The notes below the pieces were generated by a model, which saw only the letters and a list, made by a program, of their open reading frames with translations, had not been told where the DNA came from and searched no databases. The translations under genes and the position numbers were made by a program. From positions 2,342,043-2,406,042 of the forward strand of contig NZ_VOHB01000002.1 of assembly GCF_007859295.1 (NCBI RefSeq): a stretch of 64,000 nt of DNA. The letters are read 5' to 3'. The number at the start of each line of letters is the position of its first letter. Positions within the stretch are counted from its first letter, which is position 1. This DNA comes from Planococcus sp. CPCC 101016. Lineage in GTDB: Bacteria; Bacillota; Bacilli; Bacillales_A; Planococcaceae. Of this stretch, positions 30,918-41,013 are shown one piece after another.

Positions 30918-31385
30918 TTATTTTTTCGCAGCAGCCAATTGACCTGTCCGGAGCATTTCAATGTCCTGTTTTGTCCACGGATGCCCTTTTCCTGTCTGTT
31001 TTGAGATTTGGACAATAGCCCCTCTTCCCGTAAAGCATGTCTCCCCTTTTTCATTGACAGTCCAGTAATGGACATCAACAGAAGATGTGCCGACTCGCGC
31101 TATCTTGACATGAACATCTAATTTTTCATCGAAAAAGACCTGCTGGACAAAATCCACCTGCATATCCGCTACGACTGGAAACAACTCGTTCCCTTCCTTA
31201 AGCCAACGCTGCATCAGCCCCATCTCTTTCATGAATTCAATACGCGCGAATTCAAAATAAGCGATCGGCACTGTGTTATTGACATGCCCGAACATATCGG
31301 TTTCAGAAAAACGGACCTGCACCGGAGCGGAGAAGAAAAAGTCCTGCTTCCACTCTTCAAAATCATCAATATAATTCGCTTTCAT
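30918..31385 (-). CDS. hotdog-fold acyl-CoA thioesterase (YsmA-like)
   Basis: 155 aa. 4HBT-type hotdog protein: VRFSETDMFGHVNNTVPIAYFEFARIEF (about 25-52) carries the catalytic Asp/Asn region. Probably hydrolyses acyl-CoA; substrate not determinable. The B. subtilis neighbour ysmA occupies the same slot; gerE, which follows it there, is absent (75 bp to the next gene). Confidence 0.9.
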   Translation of the reverse strand: MKANYIDDFEEWKQDFFFSAPVQVRFSETDMFGHVNNTVPIAYFEFARIEFMKEMGLMQRWLKEGNELFPVVADMQVDFVQQVFFDEKLDVHVKIARVGTSSVDVHYWTVNEKGETCFTGRGAIVQISKQTGKGHPWTKQDIEMLRTGQLAAAKK

Positions 31386-31581
31386 AAGAAACCTCCGATA
31401 AAGTAGCTTTCGTTAATAAAAAAGAAATCACTTTTATATACTGATTTTATTGTTCTTATCAAAATATTAGTGGGTTGCAGAATATCAACTACAAATTAAA
31501 TTTGACTCAAGTATTCTTTTTCATTTTCTTAGTATATCAAAAACTTTCTTAAAGAACAGGCATTTTCTAATCTGGACAAAA

Positions 31582-31609
31582 TTAAAAACCCCGCCGCAGC
31601 GGGGTTTCC
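31582..31609 (-). terminator. terminator after sdhB
   Basis: AAACCCCGCTGCGGCGGGGTTTTTA on the minus strand: a compact G:C stem followed by five T. Confidence 0.9.
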
Positions 31610-31617
31610 AATAAATA

Positions 31618-32388
31618 CTAGTCAACCATTCTATCGCTTCCGAAGAAGTTGCGGAACATTTGAACAGTGGTATCGCGGTTCAACGCTGCGATTGAAGTTG
31701 TCAAAGGAATTCCTTTTGGACAAGATTCTACACAGTTTTGAGAGTTACCGCAGCTTGCCAATCCGCCTTCGCCCATGATCGCGTTCAAACGTGCATCGCG
31801 GTTCATGGCACCTGTTGGATGAGCGTTCATTAAACGAACTTGTGAAAGTGGTGCAGCTCCGATGAAATCGGATTTATCGTTAACGTTCGGGCATGCTTCA
31901 AGACATACGCCGCACGTCATACATTTAGATAGTTCGTAAGCCCATTGGCGTTTGCGTTCAGGCATACGTGGTCCTTCTCCAAGGTCATGCGTCCCATCGA
32001 TCGGCACCCATGCTTTGACTTTCTTCAACGAGTCAAACATACGGCTGCGGTCGATGACAAGGTCACGGACAACAGGGAATGTTTTCATCGGCTGAAGGCG
32101 GATCGGCTGTTCCAATTGATCGACCAAAGCAGTACATGATTGACGCGCCTTGCCGTTGATGATCATTGAACATGCGCCACAAACCTCTTCCAGACAGTTC
32201 ATATCCCAGTTTACAGGAGTGGTTTTCTTCCCTTCCATGTTGACAGGGTTACGACGAATTTCCATCAATGCCGAAATGACATTCATGTTCATTACATATG
32301 GCAACTCGAACTTTTCCCAATACGAATCTTCATCCGTAGAGTTTCTGCGCTCGATTTCAAATATAACCGTTTTTGCTGCTTCACCCAT
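31618..32388 (-). CDS. sdhB: succinate dehydrogenase iron-sulfur subunit
   Basis: 256 aa. Carries [2Fe-2S] (CLEEVCGACSMIINGKARQSC), then [4Fe-4S] and [3Fe-4S] cysteines (CMTCGVCLEACP and CGNSQNCVESCPKGIP) that pass electrons from SdhA to the membrane haem subunit. Last gene of sdhCAB, 22 nt after sdhA or slightly more by start choice. Complex II, cytoplasmic face of the membrane. Confidence 0.96.
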   Translation of the reverse strand: MGEAAKTVIFEIERRNSTDEDSYWEKFELPYVMNMNVISALMEIRRNPVNMEGKKTTPVNWDMNCLEEVCGACSMIINGKARQSCTALVDQLEQPIRLQPMKTFPVVRDLVIDRSRMFDSLKKVKAWVPIDGTHDLGEGPRMPERKRQWAYELSKCMTCGVCLEACPNVNDKSDFIGAAPLSQVRLMNAHPTGAMNRDARLNAIMGEGGLASCGNSQNCVESCPKGIPLTTSIAALNRDTTVQMFRNFFGSDRMVD

Positions 32389-32410
32389 GGTAAATTAGCT
32401 CCCTTCTATA

Positions 32411-34159
32411 TTATGCTTTAGCTGAATAATCACGTTTACGCGGTGGAATCAACGATGTATCGACTTCTTCGTAATGGAAGATAGGTGCATCATAGCCATT
32501 GAATTTAGCCATCGTTGTTTTCAGATATTCTTCATCATTACGTTCCGGGAAATCCGGTTTGTAATGAGCCCCGCGACTTTCGTTCCGGTTGAGTGCCCCG
32601 ATTGTGATCACTCGAGCTAAATGTAGCATATTTCGCAATTGACGTGTGAACATTGCACCTTGATTGCTCCAAAGCTGAGTGTCGGTGATGCTGATATGAT
32701 TGAAACGTTCAAGCAGTTCCTGGATTTTTTCATCCGTCTTCTGCAAACGATCGTTGTAGCGTACTACCGTTACATTGTCTGTCATCCATTCGCCCAGTTC
32801 TTTATGGAGAACGTAAGCGTTTTCTGTGCCATCCAATGCCAAAATTTCTTCCCATTTGCGTTGTTCTTCTGCTTCAGCTTTTTCGAAAATAGCTGAAGGC
32901 AGATCTTCCGCCAATACTTCAAGTCCTTTAACGTATTCTAAAGCGTTCGGTCCTGCGACCATTCCGCCGTAAATCGCTGAAAGCAATGAGTTAGCGCCCA
33001 GACGGTTACCACCGTGCTGAGAATAATCACATTCACCTGCTGCCAACACACCAGGGATGCTTGTCATCTGATGGTCATCAACCCATAATCCACCCATTGA
33101 ATAATGGACAGCCGGGAAGATTTTCATCGGTACTTTACGAGGGTCATCACCTGTGAATTTCTCGTAGATTTCGATGATTCCACCTAATTTGATATCAAGT
33201 TCTTTTGGATCTTTGTGTGAAAGATCCAGGTAAACCATGTTCTCGCCGTTAATGCCGAGTTTTTGGTTAACGCAAACATCAAAAATTTCACGTGTTGCGA
33301 TATCACGCGGCACAAGGTTTCCATAAGCTGGATACTTTTCTTCAAGGAAGTACCAAGGCTTGCCGTCTTTGTAAGTCCAAATACGTCCGCCTTCCCCACG
33401 TGCTGATTCTGACATCAAGCGCAGTTTATCGTCTCCTGGAATCGCTGTCGGGTGAATTTGGATAAATTCGCCGTTCGCATAGTAAGCGCCTTGCTGGTAG
33501 ACGATGGAAGCCGCTGAACCTGTGTTGATGACCGAGTTCGTCGATTTCCCGAAAATGATTCCCGGTCCGCCGGTTGCCATAATAACAGCATCTGCACGGA
33601 ACGATTTGATTTCCATTGTCGTCATATTTTGAGCTGTAGTTCCTTTTGCTATACCTTGCTCGTCAAGAACAAGACCAAGGAATTCCCAGCCTTCGTATTT
33701 TGTGATCAGTCCGCTTACTTCGTAGCGGCGAACCTGCTCATCCAATGCATACAATAATTGCTGGCCAGTTGTTGCGCCGGCAAACGCTGTTCTGTGGTAC
33801 ATCGTTCCACCAAAGCGGCGGAAGTCCAAAAGACCTTCCGGCGTACGGTTGAACATAACGCCCATACGGTCAAACATACGGATGATTCCTGGTGCTGCAT
33901 CCGCCATTGCTTTTACAGGGCGCTGATTCGCAAGGAAGTCGCCTCCATAAACAGTATCATCAAAGTGGATATCCGGAGAATCCCCTTCACCTTTTGTATT
34001 AACCGCTCCGTTGATCCCGCCTTGCGCACATACTGAGTGGGACCGTTTAACGGGAACGATTGAAAATAAATCAGCGGGAGAACCTGCCTCTGCAACTTTA
34101 ATTGCTGCCATTAAGCCGGCAAGGCCACCACCGACGATAGAAATTTTGCCCTTCGCCAT
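32411..34159 (-). CDS. sdhA: succinate dehydrogenase flavoprotein subunit
   Basis: 582 aa from the ATG at 34159; an in-frame GTG four codons earlier sits directly on the GAGGAG site, so the exact start is uncertain. FAD-binding GGGLAGLMAAIKVAEAG at the N-terminus, the covalent flavin His in RSHSVCAQGGINGAVN, and substrate-site residues in IHPTAIPGDDKLRLMSESARGEGG. Oxidises succinate to fumarate in the TCA cycle. Confidence 0.96.
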   Translation of the reverse strand: MAKGKISIVGGGLAGLMAAIKVAEAGSPADLFSIVPVKRSHSVCAQGGINGAVNTKGEGDSPDIHFDDTVYGGDFLANQRPVKAMADAAPGIIRMFDRMGVMFNRTPEGLLDFRRFGGTMYHRTAFAGATTGQQLLYALDEQVRRYEVSGLITKYEGWEFLGLVLDEQGIAKGTTAQNMTTMEIKSFRADAVIMATGGPGIIFGKSTNSVINTGSAASIVYQQGAYYANGEFIQIHPTAIPGDDKLRLMSESARGEGGRIWTYKDGKPWYFLEEKYPAYGNLVPRDIATREIFDVCVNQKLGINGENMVYLDLSHKDPKELDIKLGGIIEIYEKFTGDDPRKVPMKIFPAVHYSMGGLWVDDHQMTSIPGVLAAGECDYSQHGGNRLGANSLLSAIYGGMVAGPNALEYVKGLEVLAEDLPSAIFEKAEAEEQRKWEEILALDGTENAYVLHKELGEWMTDNVTVVRYNDRLQKTDEKIQELLERFNHISITDTQLWSNQGAMFTRQLRNMLHLARVITIGALNRNESRGAHYKPDFPERNDEEYLKTTMAKFNGYDAPIFHYEEVDTSLIPPRKRDYSAKA

Positions 34160-34204
34160 GTTAGTATTCACTCCTCTTTTAGTTCACCAATGATTGAGAC
34201 ATTC

Positions 34205-34816
34205 TTAAACGAATGCGAACAATGCTCTGATACCAATGATCGATAATACAATAAATACTAGAAGCGTGAAATAAGTTGCATTACGCTGTGATGCTTCGGA
34301 TTGTGTAATTCCCCAAGTTACAAGGAAAGACCAAATTCCGTTTGCAAAGTGGAAAACCGCTGCCAAGACGCCGACGATGTAGAATGCCAGCATAAATGGA
34401 TTGTTTAAAATGTTTTCCATCATATTGAAATCAGCTTCAGCAGCTGCTCCGATCGCAACTTGGAATCTTGTTTCAAAGACATGCCAAGCGATGAAGACTA
34501 CTAGGAAGACACCTGTATAGCGCTGTGCAACGAATAGCAAGTTACGCATATAGCTATAATGTCCCGGGTTGTTCTTCGAAGTAAACGCTATGTATAGACC
34601 GTAGAACGCGTGATACATGAGCGGTAAATAGATGACAAAGATCTCCAAGAAGATGACGAATGGAAGATTTGCCATGAAGTGAGATGCATTATTGAATGCC
34701 TCTACTCCTTGCGTAGCAAAATGGTTGACGATTAAGTGCTGCGTCAAGAATAAACCGATAGGAATGATCCCCAACAATGAGTGCAGCCTGCGCATTAAAA
34801 ATTCACGATTATCCAA
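34205..34816 (-). CDS. sdhC: succinate dehydrogenase cytochrome b558 subunit
   Basis: 203 aa. Five hydrophobic segments and several haem-ligand His candidates (LHSLLGI, TQHLIVNH, MYHAFYG, AWHVFETR, FHFANGIW), as in the di-haem B. subtilis SdhC. It anchors SdhAB and reduces menaquinone. First gene of the operon with a promoter about 106 nt upstream. Confidence 0.95.
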   Translation of the reverse strand: MDNREFLMRRLHSLLGIIPIGLFLTQHLIVNHFATQGVEAFNNASHFMANLPFVIFLEIFVIYLPLMYHAFYGLYIAFTSKNNPGHYSYMRNLLFVAQRYTGVFLVVFIAWHVFETRFQVAIGAAAEADFNMMENILNNPFMLAFYIVGVLAAVFHFANGIWSFLVTWGITQSEASQRNATYFTLLVFIVLSIIGIRALFAFV

Positions 34817-34922
34817 AATTTTACCCCCCTCAAAACATTAATTGGCAGCGTCCAAAGCAAACGATATATTACGAAAGCACCTGAAGCCGCACACCATCAT
34901 GATACAATAATATGACATATTT

Positions 34923-34952
34923 ATTGTACTCTTCCGAACTTAGGAGCGTCAA
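34923..34952 (-). promoter_or_regulatory. sigma-A promoter of sdhCAB
   Basis: Minus strand TTGACG, 18 nt, TACAAT, about 106 nt upstream of the sdhC start, leaving a long leader as in B. subtilis sdh. Confidence 0.7.
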
Positions 34953-35060
34953 GGCAACGAGACTCTTTTAAAGAGATAGTTACTATGCATTATTATGTGT
35001 AAAAACGCTCTATCTATATAGAAACTCCGCAGAATGTAACCGTTTTAGCAGAATCATATC

Positions 35061-35093
35061 AAAAAGCGATTCTCTAATTGAGAATCGCTTTTC
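35061..35093 (-). terminator. terminator between lysC and sdhC
   Basis: AAAAGCGATTCTC, AATTA, GAGAATCGCTTTTT: a 13-bp perfect stem with T runs on both strands, 136 nt past the lysC stop. Confidence 0.88.
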
Positions 35094-35228
35094 AGGTCAA
35101 AATCGCACTATTCTACTGTTTACAACAATGTTGCGTTTTTGCCATTGAGAATTTGAACGTTCTGTGAATTTTTTCACTTACTGTCTTTATTAAAGGATGA
35201 ATAGCAGTTTTCCAAACGGTATTTTAGT

Positions 35229-36455
35229 TCAAGAAGTCTGGATATCAGAGAGGCCGTAGGAATCATGTAACGCATTCGCCGATTTTTCCATATCAGCTTC
35301 CGGTACGACTACTGAAATTTTGATCTCTGAGGTACTGACCATTTTAACCGGAATTTCTTGTCTTCTTAAAATATCAAACATCCGCGCGGCTACACCGGGA
35401 TTGGAGACCATGCCAGACCCCACAATCGACACCTTCGACAAGCCAAGCTCGACGTCCAGCGACAAGAAACCAATCTCCTCTTGCGCTTCAGTCAAGACAC
35501 GGCGTGTTTCCTCAAGGCTTTCCTGATTGATGGAAAAAGAGACTGAAGGCGGAAATTCATCGCTGATGCTTTGGACGATGATATCCACGTCAATTTGATT
35601 TTCTGCAAGCTTCGTGAAAATATTAGCCAAGGATCCGTTGAACGGTTTTTTGTAAGTTACAGTTACACGCGCGATTCCCGGTTCGAACGCGACACCTCTG
35701 ACGATTAAGTTTTTCTCCACAGTGATCACCTCTTGTATGATTGTGCCAGGCTCATCTGAATAACTTGCTCTGACGGATAATGGTACATGGTTGTTCTTCG
35801 CAAACTCGACTGCCCGCGGATGCAGAACGCCCGCTCCAAGATTCGCAAGCTCCAGCATTTCATCATAAGAAATCTGGTCCAGCTTGCGCGCACCTGTGAC
35901 GTATCTTGGATCGGATGTATAGACACCATTGACATCTGTATAGATTTCACATTTCTCTGCTTTTAAAGCTGCAGCAAGTGCCACAGCTGTCGTGTCAGAT
36001 CCACCACGCCCAAGAGTGGTAATATTGCCAATCTTGTCCACTCCTTGGAAACCTGCGACTACACAAAAAAAACCGTTATCCAGCACGCGTTCAAGCCGCT
36101 CGGTATGGATTTGTTCGATACGGGCATTGCGCGGCACGGACTCTGTTTCGATTCCCGCTTGCCATCCAGTGAACGATAACGCCTCATGGCCGAGTTTTTT
36201 AAAGGCCATGGCTAACAAAGAAATGGTAACTTGCTCTCCTGTTGCAAGCAGCATATCCATCTCCCGCTTTGGCGGTTCAGAAGAAATCTCCCCTGCGAGT
36301 CCGAGCAGCGTATCCGTCGTCTTGCCCATTGCCGAAACAACAATGACCACTCGCTTGCCCTGTTCTTTTTCACGAATAGCCCTTTTGGCTACTCCAATAA
36401 TTTTTTCTGGAGTCGCAACAGACGTGCCTCCAAATTTCATAACGATCGTTTCCAT
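35229..36455 (-). CDS. lysC: aspartate kinase (lysine-regulated)
   Basis: 408 aa from the ATG at 36455 (GGGAG 8 nt upstream), giving METIVMKFGGTSVATPEKI; upstream in-frame starts lie in the riboswitch leader. It phosphorylates aspartate, the first step of lysine, threonine and methionine synthesis. The kinase domain is followed by two ACT domains (from about residue 265). B. subtilis lysC also makes a beta subunit from an internal start; this may hold here but I did not identify the start. Confidence 0.95.
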   Translation of the reverse strand: METIVMKFGGTSVATPEKIIGVAKRAIREKEQGKRVVIVVSAMGKTTDTLLGLAGEISSEPPKREMDMLLATGEQVTISLLAMAFKKLGHEALSFTGWQAGIETESVPRNARIEQIHTERLERVLDNGFFCVVAGFQGVDKIGNITTLGRGGSDTTAVALAAALKAEKCEIYTDVNGVYTSDPRYVTGARKLDQISYDEMLELANLGAGVLHPRAVEFAKNNHVPLSVRASYSDEPGTIIQEVITVEKNLIVRGVAFEPGIARVTVTYKKPFNGSLANIFTKLAENQIDVDIIVQSISDEFPPSVSFSINQESLEETRRVLTEAQEEIGFLSLDVELGLSKVSIVGSGMVSNPGVAARMFDILRRQEIPVKMVSTSEIKISVVVPEADMEKSANALHDSYGLSDIQTS

Positions 36456-36529
36456 TCCATTCACTCCCACATTTAGTATGTGGCCCTCAATATGACTGGC
36501 GGTGTTGCTACATAACAGCACCTCCAGAC

Positions 36530-36772
36530 ACAAAAAGAGGCAGCTCACCGCAACCGCGGCAAACTACCTCTTTAATCATGTACGAAAAACGTCCATGTGA
36601 GATAGCCCTCCAGAGATTGACTCTGACAGCTCTGCACTTCTTAAATGCAGAACCAGCATGCGCAACAGCAGTAACACGCACACTTCGGCGACCGTCCCTT
36701 TCACCATCCATCTCAGATTCTGCAAATCTCCGAATGCTTACTTATAACGTTCGCGCCTCTATCATCACTTTT
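36530..36772 (-). promoter_or_regulatory. lysine riboswitch (L box) upstream of lysC
   Basis: Minus-strand landmarks of the L box: GATAGAGGCGCGAACG (about 36749-36764), AGTAAGCATTCGGAGA, AAAGGGACGGTCGCCGAAG, CTGGTTCTGCATTTAAG, and CTGGAGGGCTATCTC, which closes P1. A terminator follows (GAGGTAGTTTGCCGCGG... with CTGCCTCTTTTT, 36533-36574). Lysine binding should favour termination before lysC. Confidence 0.93.
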
Positions 36773-36806
36773 CCAAGTGATTCAATTATTCTCTTACAAT
36801 ATCATG

Positions 36807-38603
36807 TTACGATTCGCTTGGCAATGTATCTTCTGCAAAATGCTGCTCAATGGATAATGCCAATGCTTCCGGTATTCCGGCTTCTTTTATTTCTTCTACG
36901 GATGCTTCTTTTATTTTCTTGACAGATCCAAAATGCTTCAGCAGCTGCTGTTTGCGTTTTGGCCCCACTCCTTCAAGACCATCGAGCGCCGACTGAATCG
37001 AGTTCTTTCCACGCAGCTGACGATGGAAGGTGATGACAAAACGGTGGACCTCGTCCTGGATCCGCTGCATCAAGTAGAAAGCTTCACTGGTCCGTTTTAA
37101 AGGAACAATTTCAGCTGGCGAGCCATACAATAACTGAGATGTCTGGTGCTTCGCGTCTTTGGCAAGACCAGCAATCGGAATTGATAAGCCGAGTTCGTCT
37201 TCCAAAATTTCACGCGCCGATTCCATTTGCCCTTTGCCTCCATCGATGACAATCAGATCCGGCAAAGGCAAGCCATCTTTCAAGACACGGGAATAGCGCC
37301 GCCGAATGACTTCACGCATTGCTGCATAATCATCGGGCTTCGAAGCATTGCGTGTTTTGTATTTACGGTAATCTTTTTTGGACGGTTTTCCGTCAATGAA
37401 CGTAATCATCGCAGAAACGGCATCGGCTCCTTGAATGTGGGAGTTATCGAACGCTTCAATACGCAAAGGCGTCTGGATATTCATCGCTTCGCCGAGGTCT
37501 ACACAAGCACCGATTGTCCGTTCTTCCTGGCGCTCCAGCAGCTGAAACTTCTCTTTGATAGCAATTTCGGCATTTTTCTTCGCCAGCGCCACCAAATCTT
37601 TTTTCTTTCCGCGCTGCGGAACCAGCACCCGAACTCCCAGCCATTCTTTCAGCATCTCTGGATCGTCAGCTTCCGGAAGCAGGATTTCATTTGGTTTTAC
37701 GTGATTTGCTTTTTCATAGAACTGACCCAGGTAAGTTAAAAACTCTTCTTCCGGATCACGGTATAACGGGAACAGCGACACGTCGCGTTCAATCAGTTTA
37801 CCTTGGCGCACAAAAAAGACTTGCACGCACATCCAGCCTTTGTCGACTGCATAGGCAAACACATCGCGATTGGTGAAATCGTTCATCGCCATTTTCTGTT
37901 TTTCCATAACGGTTTCAATCATGGAGATTTGATCCCGGTATTCCTTAGCCCGTTCAAACTCCAGATTTTCTGCTGCCTGAGACATCTTTTCGACCAATTC
38001 ATGCTTCACTTCACGGAATCCGCCATTTAGAAATTTGGTGATGCCATCGATCATTTCCTGATAAGTCTCTTTTTCTACAGGCTTCACACAAGGTGCCAGG
38101 CACTGCCCTAAATGGTAGTACAAGCAAACCCGGTCGGGCATCTTGTGGCATTTGCGCAGTGGGTACAAACGGTCGAGCAGTTTTTTTGTTTCCGCTGCTG
38201 CGTAGGCATTTGGATAAGGACCGAAATACTTGCCTTTATCCTTCTTCACCTGACGGGTCGTGATGAGCTTGGGATGACGCTCTCCTGTAATTTTTAAGTA
38301 TGGATAGCTTTTATCATCCTTCAGCATGATATTGTATTTCGGATCGTATTTTTTGATCAAATTCAATTCCAGAATCAAGGCTTCTTTGTCAGAAGACGTG
38401 ACAATGTATTCGAAATCCTCGATTTCATTGACCAAGCGCTGCGTTTTTGCATCATGGCTGCCCGTAAAATACGAACGCACCCGATTTTTAAGAACTTTTG
38501 CCTTGCCCACATAAATAATGGTATTTTGGCGGTCCTTCATCAAATAACAGCCCGGTTGATCAGGCAGTACTGCCAATTTATGCTGAATCAATTCATTAGC
38601 CAT
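36807..38603 (-). CDS. uvrC: excinuclease ABC subunit C
   Basis: 598 aa. It makes both incisions in nucleotide-excision repair. GIY-YIG domain at the N-terminus ([26 protein letters not shown]), UVR motif (about 198-232), RNase H-like 5' nuclease core ([28 protein letters not shown]) and C-terminal helix-hairpin-helix pair ([18 protein letters not shown]). Length normal; upstream of lysC as in B. subtilis. Confidence 0.97.
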   Translation of the reverse strand: MANELIQHKLAVLPDQPGCYLMKDRQNTIIYVGKAKVLKNRVRSYFTGSHDAKTQRLVNEIEDFEYIVTSSDKEALILELNLIKKYDPKYNIMLKDDKSYPYLKITGERHPKLITTRQVKKDKGKYFGPYPNAYAAAETKKLLDRLYPLRKCHKMPDRVCLYYHLGQCLAPCVKPVEKETYQEMIDGITKFLNGGFREVKHELVEKMSQAAENLEFERAKEYRDQISMIETVMEKQKMAMNDFTNRDVFAYAVDKGWMCVQVFFVRQGKLIERDVSLFPLYRDPEEEFLTYLGQFYEKANHVKPNEILLPEADDPEMLKEWLGVRVLVPQRGKKKDLVALAKKNAEIAIKEKFQLLERQEERTIGACVDLGEAMNIQTPLRIEAFDNSHIQGADAVSAMITFIDGKPSKKDYRKYKTRNASKPDDYAAMREVIRRRYSRVLKDGLPLPDLIVIDGGKGQMESAREILEDELGLSIPIAGLAKDAKHQTSQLLYGSPAEIVPLKRTSEAFYLMQRIQDEVHRFVITFHRQLRGKNSIQSALDGLEGVGPKRKQQLLKHFGSVKKIKEASVEEIKEAGIPEALALSIEQHFAEDTLPSES

Positions 38604-38621
38604 CTATTATCTCACCCTATT

Positions 38622-38652
38622 AAAAAACCGGGCGCCATTACTGGACCCGGTT
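38622..38652 (-). terminator. terminator after trxA
   Basis: AACCGGGTCC, AGTAATG, GCGCCCGGTTTTTT on the minus strand; imperfect G:C-rich stem and six T. Confidence 0.82.
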
Positions 38653-38657
38653 AAGAA

Positions 38658-38972
38658 TTATGCGTGTTTTTCAACCAATTCAGCCAATGCTTCTTTTGGT
38701 CTGAAACCAACTACTTTATCAACTGTCTCGCCGTCTTTCATCAATAACAAAGTCGGAATTGACATGATGCCGTAATTTCCAGCTGTTTCCTGGTTTTGAT
38801 CCACATCAACTTTTACAATTTTAACTTTATCGCTCATTTCAGCGTCTAATTCTTCTAGGACTGGAGCGATCATTTTACATGGTCCGCACCAAGTTGCCCA
38901 AAAATCTACTAAAACGAGTCCTTCTGATACTTCTTGTGAAAAGTTCTGATCTGTGCCGTGTACGATTGCCAT
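38658..38972 (-). CDS. trxA: thioredoxin
   Basis: 104 aa from the ATG at 38972 (AAGGAGG upstream). Active site [10 protein letters not shown] (about residues 26-35), cis-Pro in SIPTLLLM. General cytoplasmic disulfide reductant. It has its own promoter downstream of the fatty-acid operon terminator. Confidence 0.97.
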   Translation of the reverse strand: MAIVHGTDQNFSQEVSEGLVLVDFWATWCGPCKMIAPVLEELDAEMSDKVKIVKVDVDQNQETAGNYGIMSIPTLLLMKDGETVDKVVGFRPKEALAELVEKHA

Positions 38973-39011
38973 GAATAATTCCTCCTTATGATTAAACCAA
39001 ACTATATACAG

Positions 39012-39020
39012 AGTATAGCA
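39012..39020 (-). promoter_or_regulatory. extended -10 promoter of trxA
   Basis: Minus strand TGCTATACT (TGN plus TATACT), about 40 nt upstream of the trxA start. No strong -35 is seen at 17 nt. Confidence 0.5.
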
Positions 39021-39086
39021 TGCGATAAAAACACTAGCTATTTTTTTGCCTACTCTTTCATTACCCGGCATTTCCTGCTTTTAAAC

Positions 39087-39122
39087 GAAAAATGGCGGCA
39101 GGTCTATTCGACCTGCCACCAC
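39087..39122 (-). terminator. terminator after etfA
   Basis: GTGGCAGGTCGAATAGACCTGCCGCCATTTTTC on the minus strand: 9-bp stem GGCAGGTCG/ AGACCTGCC region with a small loop and five T. It ends the lcfA-etfA operon. Confidence 0.85.
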
Positions 39123-39128
39123 TCAAAA

Positions 39129-40094
39129 TTACATAACCTTCTTGAATTCTTCAGTTAACATCGGAATGACTTCGAACAAGTCTCCAACAATGCCGTAATC
39201 AGCAACTTTGAAAATGTTCGCTTCCGGGTCTTTATTGATCGCAACGATCACTTTCGAGTTGGACATACCGGCCATGTGCTGGATAGCTCCAGAAATACCT
39301 GCTGCGATATACAAATCAGGTGTTACCACTTTGCCTGTCTGTCCGATTTGTAGAGAGTAATCGCAGTAATCCGCATCACAAGCTCCACGCGAAGCTCCGA
39401 CAGCACCGCCAAGAAGATTCGCCAATTCCTGCAAAGGTTCAAATCCTTCTGAGCTCTTGACGCCACGGCCACCAGCGACGATCACTTTCGCTTCAGAAAG
39501 ATCGACACCTTCAGATGATTTGCGCACTACGTTTTTGATGATTGTCCGTAAGTTTGTGATATCCACAGACAATGAAGTGACTTCACCTGAACGTTCTTGT
39601 CTTTCAAGCGGAGCAATGTTGTTTGAACGCACTGTAATAAAATCAACGCCTTCTTTTAACTTCACCTTTTCAAATGCCTTACCTGAGAAGATTGGGCGAA
39701 TGAAAACTGCATCATCGCCTTCGCCTTCGATATCCGTTACATCTGAAATTAATCCAGCTTGCAACTTGGATGCGATTTTCGGCGCCAAATCTTTGCCGAC
39801 TGCTGTATGGCCAAAGACAAGACCTTCTGGATTTTCCTGTTCAACGACTGCCATAAACGCCTGTCCATAGCCGTCAGATGTATAGGACTTCAAGTGTGGA
39901 TGTTCAACCGTTACGACACGGTCAGCTCCGTATGCGATCAATTCGTTGCCGAAATCAGCAACTGAATCCCCAATAAGAACGCCTACTACTTCTCCGCCTC
40001 CTGAAATTTTCTTGGCAGCTGCAATTGCTTCAAATGAGACATTACGCAAAGCGCCTTCGCGCGTTTCGCCTAAAACTAATACTTTTTTCGCCAT
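39129..40094 (-). CDS. etfA: electron transfer flavoprotein alpha subunit
   Basis: 321 aa. FAD-binding C-terminal domain is clear: VAGGRGVKSSEGFEPLQEL, GAVGASRGACDADYCDYSLQIGQTGK-type segment, and GISGAIQHMAGMSNSKVIVAINKDPEANIF. With EtfB it accepts electrons from acyl-CoA dehydrogenases. AGGGGG site before the ATG. It lies 125 nt after etfB, a spacer that may hold a repeat remnant. Confidence 0.96.
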   Translation of the reverse strand: MAKKVLVLGETREGALRNVSFEAIAAAKKISGGGEVVGVLIGDSVADFGNELIAYGADRVVTVEHPHLKSYTSDGYGQAFMAVVEQENPEGLVFGHTAVGKDLAPKIASKLQAGLISDVTDIEGEGDDAVFIRPIFSGKAFEKVKLKEGVDFITVRSNNIAPLERQERSGEVTSLSVDITNLRTIIKNVVRKSSEGVDLSEAKVIVAGGRGVKSSEGFEPLQELANLLGGAVGASRGACDADYCDYSLQIGQTGKVVTPDLYIAAGISGAIQHMAGMSNSKVIVAINKDPEANIFKVADYGIVGDLFEVIPMLTEEFKKVM

Positions 40095-40139
40095 AGTCCG
40101 TTTACCCCCTAAGTAGATGTGAAAATATGTGGAATGTTA

Positions 40140-40205
40140 ATTAGCCGGTATTCAAATGGAAGTACCCAACTCTTTGGACACTATGCCTTTCAGAGCTGAA
40201 CAGGC
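40140..40205. repeat. possible remnant of the dispersed repeat between etfB and etfA
   Basis: The segment ends CAGGCACTTCCGCTTTTCG, like the CAGGCGCTTGCGCTTTT end of the complete copies at 63.2-63.3 kb. The centre is not alignable by eye. Weak evidence. Confidence 0.3.
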
Positions 40206-40219
40206 ACTTCCGCTTTTCG

Positions 40220-40993
40220 TTATATAACCTTCGCTTCGTTGCGCAGCAGGCCTACCAGTTCTGATACCTGGTTGGAGATGTCGCCTTCAAGAATACGGCC
40301 AGCCGCTTTTTTCGGAGGCAAGTAAATTTCGATTGTTTCAGTTTTCGCTTCAACATCGTCTTCTTCGATATCCAAGTCATCCAATTCCAATTCCTCAAGC
40401 GGTTTTTTCTTCGCTTTCATGATTCCTGGAAGTGATGGATAACGCGGCTCGTTCAAGCCTTGCTGAGCAGTTACCAGAAGCGGCAATGATGTTTCCAATT
40501 CTTCCGCATCCCCTTCGATATCACGGACGATGGTTACGGTATCGCCTTCAATGTTCAAGCTTGTAATTGTCGTAACATAGTTGATGCCAAGCAAATCGGC
40601 AACACGCGGTCCAACTTGTCCAGAGCCGCCATCGATTGCTACGTTTCCTGCCAAAATCAAGTCAGCTTCTTTGTCTTTCAAGTATTCAGCCAGTATGTAC
40701 GCAGAAGTAAACTGGTCCATTTCTTCAATATCGTCTTCTGTATTGATCAATACAGCTTTGTCAGCGCCCATTGCAAGTGCTGTGCGCAGCTGTTTCTCTG
40801 CTTCGTCGCTGCCGATTGTGACCACTGTCACTTCGCCGCCGTGTGCGTCACGCACTGTGATTGCTTCTTCAATTGCGTACTCATCGTAAGGATTGATGAT
40901 GAATTCCGCTCCGTCTTCCTGGATTTGTCCACCTGAAACGACGATTTTCTCTTCTGTGTCAAACGTACGTTTTACCAATACATAAATGTTCAT
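40220..40993 (-). CDS. etfB: electron transfer flavoprotein beta subunit
   Basis: 257 aa. ETF beta signature in VKRTFDTEEKI, the AMP-site region DGGSGQVGPRVADLLGINYVTTI and TAQQGLNEPRYPSLPGIMKAKKKPLEE. Dimerises with EtfA. GGGAGG before the ATG. Fourth gene of lcfA-fadR-fadB-etfB-etfA. Confidence 0.96.
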   Translation of the reverse strand: MNIYVLVKRTFDTEEKIVVSGGQIQEDGAEFIINPYDEYAIEEAITVRDAHGGEVTVVTIGSDEAEKQLRTALAMGADKAVLINTEDDIEEMDQFTSAYILAEYLKDKEADLILAGNVAIDGGSGQVGPRVADLLGINYVTTITSLNIEGDTVTIVRDIEGDAEELETSLPLLVTAQQGLNEPRYPSLPGIMKAKKKPLEELELDDLDIEEDDVEAKTETIEIYLPPKKAAGRILEGDISNQVSELVGLLRNEAKVI

Positions 40994-41013
40994 GAACGTA
41001 AACCTCCCAAGTA

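Larger units (their letters stand above)
34817..35228. other. 412-bp non-coding gap between lysC and sdhC
   Basis: It holds the lysC-side terminator (35061-35093) and the sdhC promoter (34923-34952). B. subtilis has yslB in this gap; no remnant of it is seen. The 135 bp between the lysC stop and the terminator show no convincing gene. Confidence 0.7.

Noticed and set aside
30848-31078. 76-codon minus-strand open frame upstream of the MarR gene
   Set aside because: Mostly out-of-frame overlap with the thioesterase gene; no conserved features.
35163-35178. CRP/FNR-like palindrome TGTGA-N6-TCACT
   Set aside because: It lies in the lysC 3' region, upstream of a terminator and about 200 bp from the sdh promoter; one mismatch; no gene in position to be controlled.
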